Below the pieces are notes generated by a model. It was not told the DNA's origin, made no database searches, and saw only the letters and a list, made by a program, of their open reading frames with translations. A stretch of DNA of 64,000 bases, taken from positions 1 to 64,000 of the forward strand of contig PDPE01000044.1 in assembly GCA_002747395.1 (NCBI GenBank), read 5' to 3'. Below, one piece after another: positions 58,334 to 64,000 of the stretch (its first letter is position 1; every line of letters starts with the position of its first letter). The translations under genes and the position numbers were made by a program. This DNA comes from Pseudomonadota bacterium. Its GTDB lineage: Bacteria > Pseudomonadota > Gammaproteobacteria > Pseudomonadales > Oleiphilaceae.

Positions 58334-59509
58334 TTACCATTGGCCAGCCTCTGGCCCCCTGCTTCTAACCTCCAGATAGTGCAACACTTCCTCACGGTCA
58401 CCACGGAAAACAATTTTCTGCCCGCGCCGTTCCAGGTTCCAACTGTATTGCGGGTCGTAATACTCTACCAGCAACCGTTCTATCCATTGACGATGAACGC
58501 TGCTGTCACCCGCCTGATGCGCCCGAATAGCCTGTTCCAACAATTCGCTGAACGCCTGGTAACGGGCGCCACCAAGCCGTTTGCGGATCTTGCTCATGGA
58601 CTGGCGCAGTTCATCGGCAAAATAATGGAAGGCCGAATCAGGTTCACCACAAAATTTCTGCCATTCGGACAGTTTTTCAAGAATATAATTCCTGAATGAA
58701 TGGTCAATACGCTGTTCAAGACCGGCTTCAACCACCACCAGAGATGCCTGCTGCATACTGTTTCTCAGTCTGGGTGGCAGGGCACAGCGGCCGATCAACC
58801 GGCCTTCATCTTCGAGAATAATCGGTACAGCCACGGCTTTATGTTGCTGGCGCAGAAACTGAATTGACACGGCATTTTCAAAATCAATCTGCCCCGGCTG
58901 AGCGGATGCCCGTTTGCCAAATGCACTACCCCTGTGGTTGGCCAGCTCCTCCAGATCAATACTGTTATCTATCTGCCCTAACAAATCGGTTTTTCCCGCG
59001 CCGGTCTGTCCGGCCAGTAACAAAAGTCGTTGAGGCCTGTCAGGACGATCAAATTCATCACACAGTTGATCCAGGCGATCAATCAAAAAGCGCCGCATGG
59101 CCTTGTACCCTCCTTTTACCAGAGGATATTCACACCCCGCTTCCGCCATCCATTTTTGCACTGTGTGGGAACGCAACCCACCACGAAAACAATAGAGATA
59201 ACCATCAGGATTTTTTCGTGCAAATTCCAGCCATTGATCCAGCCGTTGTTGCCTGCTGTCTCCGGAAACCAGTTGATGGCCCAGGCGGATTGCCGCTTCC
59301 TGCCCCTGTTGTTTGTAACATGTACCCACCAACTCGCGCTCTCTATCCGTCATCAAGGGCAAATTGACCACGCCCGGAAAAGCCCCCCTGGCGAACTCTA
59401 TGGGTGCCCGGGTATCAAACATGGGGGTGTCGGATAAAAACAACGCGTTGTAATCATCGGTATCCTGTCGTTTGCCTGCAGACGGTTGTTCGCTGTCTTC
59501 ACAACTCAT
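58334..59509 (-). CDS. mnmH: tRNA 2-selenouridine synthase
   Basis: It replaces sulfur by selenium (via a geranylated intermediate) at the wobble uridine of tRNAs for Lys, Glu and Gln. The 391-residue protein has an N-terminal rhodanese domain with Cys107 in YCFRGGLRS and a P-loop domain with LLAGQTGAGKTDL. selD, which makes the selenium donor, ends 1 bp upstream of its start. No selA, selB or Sec tRNA is seen, so selenium here may serve tRNA only. Confidence 0.93.
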   Translation of the reverse strand: MSCEDSEQPSAGKRQDTDDYNALFLSDTPMFDTRAPIEFARGAFPGVVNLPLMTDRERELVGTCYKQQGQEAAIRLGHQLVSGDSRQQRLDQWLEFARKNPDGYLYCFRGGLRSHTVQKWMAEAGCEYPLVKGGYKAMRRFLIDRLDQLCDEFDRPDRPQRLLLLAGQTGAGKTDLLGQIDNSIDLEELANHRGSAFGKRASAQPGQIDFENAVSIQFLRQQHKAVAVPIILEDEGRLIGRCALPPRLRNSMQQASLVVVEAGLEQRIDHSFRNYILEKLSEWQKFCGEPDSAFHYFADELRQSMSKIRKRLGGARYQAFSELLEQAIRAHQAGDSSVHRQWIERLLVEYYDPQYSWNLERRGQKIVFRGDREEVLHYLEVRSRGPEAGQW

Positions 59510-59510
59510 G

Positions 59511-60554
59511 CTATTGCACCTCGATCAAAGCGGCATCTGGAGAGTCTGCTGCGACCAGTTCCCCGATCGGGTTGGCATATAGCCCCTCACTTTTCAACAG
59601 GGCTTCCAGCTCGGCCTGCCCCTCGGGTTCAACGGCAATTAACAGGCCACCGCTGGTTTGTGGATCACACAGTAAAAAACGCTGCTGTTCAGTCATTTGA
59701 CCTGATTTATGGCCATAGGAATCAAAATTTCGCAAAGTGCCACCGGGAATACAGCCTTTTTCCAGGTAGTCTTTCACTGATTCCATAAAGGGAATCGCTG
59801 AAAAATCAATCCTGGCATGTAAACCACTGCCTTCACACAGTTCCAGCAAATGTCCCATCAAGGCAAACCCGGTCACATCCGTCATGGCCTTAACGGCGTT
59901 GATATCCGCCACCTGGTGCCCCACCCTGTTTGAGCGACACATCAGCTCGATGGCCAGCCCCTGGTGCTCCGGTAACAGCTTTTTCTGCTTTTGGGCAGTA
60001 GTCAAAATACCCACACCGAGAGGCTTGGTCAAATACAGTTTGCAGCCGACGGTCGCGGTATTGTTTTGTTTCAGCTTGTCTCTGGCAACCTGCCCGGTAA
60101 CGGCCAGACCAAACAGTGGCTCGGGCGAATCAATACTGTGACCGCCAGCCAGAATAATCCCGGCATCCCGACAGGCCTGCCGACCTCCCTCTACCACTTG
60201 CCCGGCCACTTCTGCGGCCAATTGATTGATCGGCCACCCGAGTATGGCGATGGCCATCAGAGGTTGACCACCCATGGCATATATATCGCTGATCGCATTG
60301 GTCGCCGCGATACGACCAAAATCAAAGGGGTCATCGGCGATTGGCATAAAAAAATCTGTCGTACTCAGTATCACCTGCCCGTTGCCCAAATCATAAGCGG
60401 CAGCATCATCCTTACTGCCGTTACCCACCAATAACGCCGGGTCTACGGGTATATCCGGCCGGCTGCCAAGAATGGTATCGAGCACTTTCGGAGAAATTTT
60501 ACAACCACAGCCCGCGCCGTGACTGTATTCGGTCAGTTTAATTGCAGAAGACAT
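59511..60554 (-). CDS. selD: Selenophosphate synthetase
   Basis: It makes selenophosphate from selenide and ATP. The 347-residue protein has the N-terminal catalytic motif GAGCGCK with Cys16 and Lys19 (cysteine form, not selenocysteine), followed by [11 protein letters not shown] and [17 protein letters not shown]. It forms an operon with mnmH. Confidence 0.95.
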   Translation of the reverse strand: MSSAIKLTEYSHGAGCGCKISPKVLDTILGSRPDIPVDPALLVGNGSKDDAAAYDLGNGQVILSTTDFFMPIADDPFDFGRIAATNAISDIYAMGGQPLMAIAILGWPINQLAAEVAGQVVEGGRQACRDAGIILAGGHSIDSPEPLFGLAVTGQVARDKLKQNNTATVGCKLYLTKPLGVGILTTAQKQKKLLPEHQGLAIELMCRSNRVGHQVADINAVKAMTDVTGFALMGHLLELCEGSGLHARIDFSAIPFMESVKDYLEKGCIPGGTLRNFDSYGHKSGQMTEQQRFLLCDPQTSGGLLIAVEPEGQAELEALLKSEGLYANPIGELVAADSPDAALIEVQ

Positions 60555-60867
60555 AAAGAATGGCAGCCTGAATAGTGTTAGATTGAAAAAGGTGTTGTTT
60601 TGTCTATCGTCGTGTTGTCTAACGTTGTGCTATATGCAGTAATGTTTTCTCTGTAGTGATGTTTTCTCTGTAATAGTGTTTTCTATAGTTGTGTCATCCC
60701 GAATCTTTTTATACTCTTTATAAGGTACAATTGCCAAGTTATTCAATGGTAAAACAAAAAAAGGGTCTACCTCAATCAAGACTGGCCCGGGTTATAATGA
60801 TCTGCAAGCCTGTTTTAATCACACTCACTATTGAAACTCACTCTACAATTCTCTATAAAAAAATCCC
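60555..60867. other. Divergent gap with degenerate tandem repeats
   Basis: Between selD and the divergent coiled-coil gene. TAATGTTTTCTCTG (about 60640), TAGTGATGTTTTCTCTG and TAATAGTGTTTTCTATAG follow one another as imperfect 14–18-bp units to about 60690. Promoters for both sides must lie here. No gene or terminator is clear. Confidence 0.55.
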
Positions 60868-61953
60868 ATGACAAACGACACCCCCGAATCAGCAAAATCC
60901 TCAACACTGGTAGAAGCGACAGTAGAACGGACTTACAACCCGTCCGGCAGAGACCCTGATTACGCTCAGCAGCTTATCAATATGCTGGAAAAGAAAAACC
61001 GGGCGCTTGCTATCACCTGGCCAATATTGCTGATTATCAGCATCGGCCTTGGTTTCGTTCTTTTGAGTTATCACCAGAACAACCGACTCCTTTTGAAAGA
61101 ACTGGATCATACACAACAGGAACTGGACACCGGCAAGGCGCGACTGTCCTCAACCGAAAGCAAGCTGGAACAGGCCAACATCCTCCACATTGCACTTAAA
61201 AAAGAGCTGGCCAGGCTAATCAAACAACCTCGAAACTGGCTACAGGCAGAGACCGGATCAGCATTGTCACATGCCATGACATTCACCTCTTCAAACAGTG
61301 ACGAAGAACTCTCTGCTGCACTTGAGAGCATTCTTGCCCGGGCGGACAAACACCATGAACAGAAGCAGGAACAGATTGCCAACATACAATCAGTACTGGC
61401 GAAATCATCCAGCGACTTCAACGAGATCAAAACCGCCTATAACGCCTTGCAGAACAAGGTGAAGGAACAAACATCGGAACTATCCACTACCATTGAAAAA
61501 ATAGACACGCTAACCGCGAGCAGAGACAGCAATACAGTTAAACTGCAAAAAAAACTGTCTATGTTCAAACAGGAAAATGTACGCCTGCAAAAGGAAGTGA
61601 ACAAACGCATTTCGGCTTTTGACGCATTGGCCAAACGCTACAAGGAGACTCAAAAGAAAAATCACCAGCTATCAGACCAGTTAAATAAAAACAGGAAAAA
61701 AACCGTCAGTCTTGAAAACCGCCTGAAAGAGACAAAAGACAAGCTTGAAACCTCCCTGAACAGGCTTGAAACCGCCAGGGCAGAGTACGCGAGCCTCAAG
61801 GAGCAGTTCGATTCACTCAGCAGAAGCCTTAAAGCCATCACTCAGCCCATAAGACAAGGCACGCAAGGAAGTCTGCAAGACTCCCGGATCATTGATAAAA
61901 CAACACGGGAAGATGCAGAAATCGCCTACCCGGATGTTTCTTTACCCGAATAG
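60868..61953 (+). CDS. Membrane-anchored coiled-coil protein of unknown function
   Basis: The 361-residue protein has a polar N-terminus, one transmembrane helix (about 48–68, ITWPILLIISIGLGFVLL), then a coiled coil to about residue 325 with heptads rich in Leu, Lys, Glu and Gln, and a short polar tail. I do not recognise the family. The shape suits a structural or spacer protein of the envelope, or an anchor for a partner. Its 3' end overlaps the convergent WYL regulator gene by 28 bp. No operon partner on the plus strand. Confidence 0.7.
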   Translation: MTNDTPESAKSSTLVEATVERTYNPSGRDPDYAQQLINMLEKKNRALAITWPILLIISIGLGFVLLSYHQNNRLLLKELDHTQQELDTGKARLSSTESKLEQANILHIALKKELARLIKQPRNWLQAETGSALSHAMTFTSSNSDEELSAALESILARADKHHEQKQEQIANIQSVLAKSSSDFNEIKTAYNALQNKVKEQTSELSTTIEKIDTLTASRDSNTVKLQKKLSMFKQENVRLQKEVNKRISAFDALAKRYKETQKKNHQLSDQLNKNRKKTVSLENRLKETKDKLETSLNRLETARAEYASLKEQFDSLSRSLKAITQPIRQGTQGSLQDSRIIDKTTREDAEIAYPDVSLPE

Positions 61954-63068
61954 CCGACCTCCCGCAACACCTGGTTGCAAGGAGAGTTTTTTTGCAAGAT
62001 CGCGCTTAAATGGGAAACAAGATCCTCACGAATTACATCAGGGCTGACCACTCTTGCGCCTGCACCCAGGGAGGTTAACCAGTTTCTCAGCTGAACTGTT
62101 CGACGAACGGTTGCCGTCAGTTGGTACTGATTCCCTTCCAGCACCCTGATCTCCTGGTCTGCACTGATCGGGCTTTCTGACAGGTCTTCTATCAGATTGG
62201 ATTGCTGTGCCCCGGCGTCCAGCTCCAGCACAAGCTGGTAGCTGGTATCGTCACTCCTGGTTACCAGGATATCCATATTCCCCTGCTCCAGAAACTGCCT
62301 GAGACTAAAGTCTTGCGGAATTGATGCAGACTCGGGTGCTGTGTATATATCCCGAATCTTGTGTAGCAAAAAGCTCCGGTACCCCGAATCGGAAGGCTCG
62401 GACTCACTGCCATCTTTCTTGCCAACCAGATAGATTTTTGGCAGCAGAATGGCAATACCGTAAGGATGCACCCGATAGTTTTTATTGCGGTAATCAAAGA
62501 CAACCTGCCTGTTAAGGATTATCGCCCTGTAAATGGTATCCAGTGCTTCCATGTCAAACGCGGCGGCCTGCAGCTTTTGCCCACGCTGAAAAAACTCTAT
62601 TGCATTACTTAAACGCTGGTAAGACCGGGGTGTCAGGGATTTCTCACTTTCCCGAAGGCGATCTTCCGCCTGTGCAAAAAAACGGTTTAATTCAGTCACG
62701 GTATTACGCGGCAGAATGTCACCCAAATGCTTGCGCGTCAGAGTGAATGCGAGCGCCATAAACCTCGGCATTTTCTCGAAATCGAAACGCAACCCCGAGT
62801 AAGGCTCAAGCCGCCAGTACAGGCTTTTGCCTTGCCCGCGCACAGACTCCAATCCAAAAATATTATCCGGTTCATCATCCTCCAGAGTATCACCCAGAAG
62901 GAATTTCAAATCACGCTGAACAATTCTTAACAGTGATTTTTCATCAAGATTGTCATCATTGATGTATCCGGCATTGACCAGGTGCGTTACTATTTCCCTG
63001 GTGCTCTTCATCTGCCGGGAGCTGGAAAGAAATTCCAGAATCGTTAACCTGCGGAGGAAGGATTCCAA
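61926..63068 (-). CDS. WYL-domain transcription regulator
   Basis: The 380-residue protein has an N-terminal winged-helix region (about 1–60; LTILEFLSSSRQMKSTREIV), a middle segment, and a WYL-type domain (about 170–260, FDYRNKNYRVHPYGIAILLPKIYLVGKK) with a WCX-like C-terminus. WYL proteins sense nucleic acids or nucleotides and often control DNA-damage or defence genes, but no defence genes are adjacent here. The start is TTG 63068, with GGAG 10 bp upstream and an in-frame stop further up. It overlaps the coiled-coil gene tail to tail. Confidence 0.8.
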   Translation of the reverse strand: MESFLRRLTILEFLSSSRQMKSTREIVTHLVNAGYINDDNLDEKSLLRIVQRDLKFLLGDTLEDDEPDNIFGLESVRGQGKSLYWRLEPYSGLRFDFEKMPRFMALAFTLTRKHLGDILPRNTVTELNRFFAQAEDRLRESEKSLTPRSYQRLSNAIEFFQRGQKLQAAAFDMEALDTIYRAIILNRQVVFDYRNKNYRVHPYGIAILLPKIYLVGKKDGSESEPSDSGYRSFLLHKIRDIYTAPESASIPQDFSLRQFLEQGNMDILVTRSDDTSYQLVLELDAGAQQSNLIEDLSESPISADQEIRVLEGNQYQLTATVRRTVQLRNWLTSLGAGARVVSPDVIREDLVSHLSAILQKNSPCNQVLREVGYSGKETSG

Positions 63069-63243
63069 AGTGATGAATCTCCGTTTTTATCGCTTTGCAC
63101 TTGTTATATCTGAAGCGTACCTGCTGTACCTGAAACGCAGTTACCATACTTAGTGTGTAGTTATGTAGTTACTATACCCAATGTATTGACGATATCCAGT
63201 GCATGAACGAAACTGAATAACTCAAAGTCACTTCTTATGATTA

Positions 63244-63287
63244 TTATGATTAAATGGTTAAACTCTTATGATTGAATGGTTAAACTC
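63244..63287. repeat. 22-bp tandem repeat across the nfeD start codon
   Basis: Units at 63244–63265 and 63266–63287 differ by one base (TTATGATTAAATGG versus TTATGATTGAATGG). The second unit contains the nfeD ATG. The first contains a twin ATG that opens a 9-codon frame ending at 63273–63275, over the true start. Confidence 0.88.
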
Positions 63288-63729
63288 CAATATTGAATAT
63301 TGGCACTGGCTGGTTCTGGGTATGGCACTCGTCATTATGGAAATATTCACCTCCGGCTTTATTGTCTTCTGGTTCGGCATCAGCGCTCTTGTGCTCTCGC
63401 TGGTATTGCTGGTTGTGGATATGCCGTTTCAGGCACAATTGATGATCTGGGTCGTTCTCGCTCTGGTGGCTGTTTTTATCTGGTTCAAATTTATCAAACC
63501 GGGCTGGAAAGACAAAACCACCGCTGGCATGGGCAGAGAGGCGCTCACCGCTCAAATTGGCACTGTAATGGAATCCAATACCGGCAAAAATCGGGGAAAA
63601 CTCAAGTTTCCCGCTCCCATTCTCGGCGAAGATGAATGGATTTTTATTTGCGATGAAGAAATCGAAGTCGGCGCACGCGTCAAGGTAAATGACGTTTCGG
63701 GCAATACATTGATGGTAAACCGTTACTGA
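63268..63729 (+). CDS. NfeD-family membrane protein
   Basis: The 153-residue protein has an N-terminal hydrophobic part with two or three membrane segments (about 10–75) and a C-terminal OB-fold domain (about 90–150; KLKFPAPILGEDEWIFIC and ending GNTLMVNRY). NfeD1b proteins are partners of SPFH/stomatin proteins, one of which starts 44 bp downstream. The pair probably acts on membrane microdomains or proteolysis. The start lies inside a 22-bp duplication and has no clear ribosome site. Confidence 0.9.
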   Translation: MIEWLNSNIEYWHWLVLGMALVIMEIFTSGFIVFWFGISALVLSLVLLVVDMPFQAQLMIWVVLALVAVFIWFKFIKPGWKDKTTAGMGREALTAQIGTVMESNTGKNRGKLKFPAPILGEDEWIFICDEEIEVGARVKVNDVSGNTLMVNRY

Positions 63730-63773
63730 ACGCTGAATCTTATTTAAAACGTATCATCACCAAGGAGTAGAAA

Positions 63774-64000
63774 ATGGAAGGTTTAATCGTTGTTGGCTTT
63801 TTCGTCATTTTGGTCTTCGTTACCGTTTCGATGGGAGTGCGCATTGTTCCGCAGGGATCAAAACACATTGTTCAGCGACTCGGCAAGTTTCACGCAACAT
63901 TGACACCTGGTCTCAACATCATCATTCCCTATATTGATAACGTGTCTTACAAGGTCACCACCAAGGACATTGTGCTGGATATCCCCTCCCAGGAAGTCAT
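63774..64000 (+). CDS. SPFH/stomatin-like protein (QmcA type), N-terminal part
   Basis: Only the first 75 codons are in the window. An N-terminal membrane segment (MEGLIVVGFFVILVFVTVS) is followed by the SPFH start GVRIVPQGSKHIVQRLGKFH and PGLNIIIPYIDNV. AAGGAG lies 6 bp before the ATG. The NfeD gene just upstream is the usual partner. QmcA-like is the best guess; HflK/C are less likely given the context. Confidence 0.92.
   Translation, partial: MEGLIVVGFFVILVFVTVSMGVRIVPQGSKHIVQRLGKFHATLTPGLNIIIPYIDNVSYKVTTKDIVLDIPSQEV

Noticed and set aside
59511..60554. Selenocysteine (in-frame TGA) in selD
   Set aside because: The catalytic position is encoded as cysteine in GAGCGCK; no in-frame TGA is present.

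Overview
The window is chromosomal DNA of a gammaproteobacterium. The evidence is the conserved blocks mucD–lepA–lepB–DUF4845–rnc–era–recO–pdxJ and nadB–sdhE–ygfX–ygfZ, the relA/mazG/gacS neighbourhood, plsB, rsmJ, an intracellular polyhydroxyalkanoate (PHA) depolymerase and a hut operon. The mix resembles Oceanospirillales or Pseudomonadales relatives, but no gene fixes the genus. No rRNA, tRNA, phage, insertion sequence or CRISPR array was seen. Coding density is high. Almost all genes are housekeeping or metabolic.

Layout. 1–4319 (+): histidine degradation, hutU (partial)–hutH–hutG–hutI, facing a YuiF-like Na+/H+-antiporter-family transporter (4448–5791, -) that may be the histidine carrier. 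6088–13447 (-): a soluble PAS–PAS–MCP receptor gene broken by a frameshift, a YidK-like sodium:solute symporter, and a two-gene signalling operon (a HAMP/GAF histidine kinase and a receiver–GGDEF–EAL protein with a G18 tract near its 3' end). 13889–16127 (-): an XRE regulator with a repeat array upstream and two membrane proteins. 16233–19703: intracellular PHA depolymerase and a divergent AlkK-like acyl-CoA ligase, separated by a leader with its own promoter and terminator. 19719–24308 (-): murI and a Gld-type ABC exporter (GldG-like, permease, ATPase). 24673–31568: plsB, a broken BrnT toxin beside an intact antitoxin-like gene, rsmJ, uppP, tsaB, adk.

31920–50075: ppc, mazG, relA, the GacS/BarA hybrid kinase, then pdxJ–recO–era–rnc–DUF4845–lepB–lepA and mucD–rseC, all on the minus strand except gacS. 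50319–53719 (+): nadB–sdhE–ygfX–ygfZ. 53723–60554 (-): a SulP transporter, glycerate kinase with a GntP permease, and mnmH–selD for selenouridine in tRNA. 60868–64000: a membrane-anchored coiled-coil protein, a WYL regulator, nfeD and the start of an SPFH/stomatin-like gene.

The most unusual feature is how many short tandem duplications (12–22 bp units) there are. They occupy many intergenic gaps. Inside genes they appear as in-frame 15-bp pentapeptide expansions (recO, gacS, the start of the gene at 15474–16127). Several lie where neighbours usually found in relatives are missing: rpoE–rseA–rseB between nadB and rseC, and cysM–rlmD between gacS and relA, where a decayed copy of the gacS 5' end remains. 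No new multi-gene defence or mobile system was found. The best candidates for new biology are the G18-tract c-di-GMP gene, the leader RNA upstream of the acyl-CoA ligase, the GTGCAC array at the XRE gene, and the repeat-expansion pattern.
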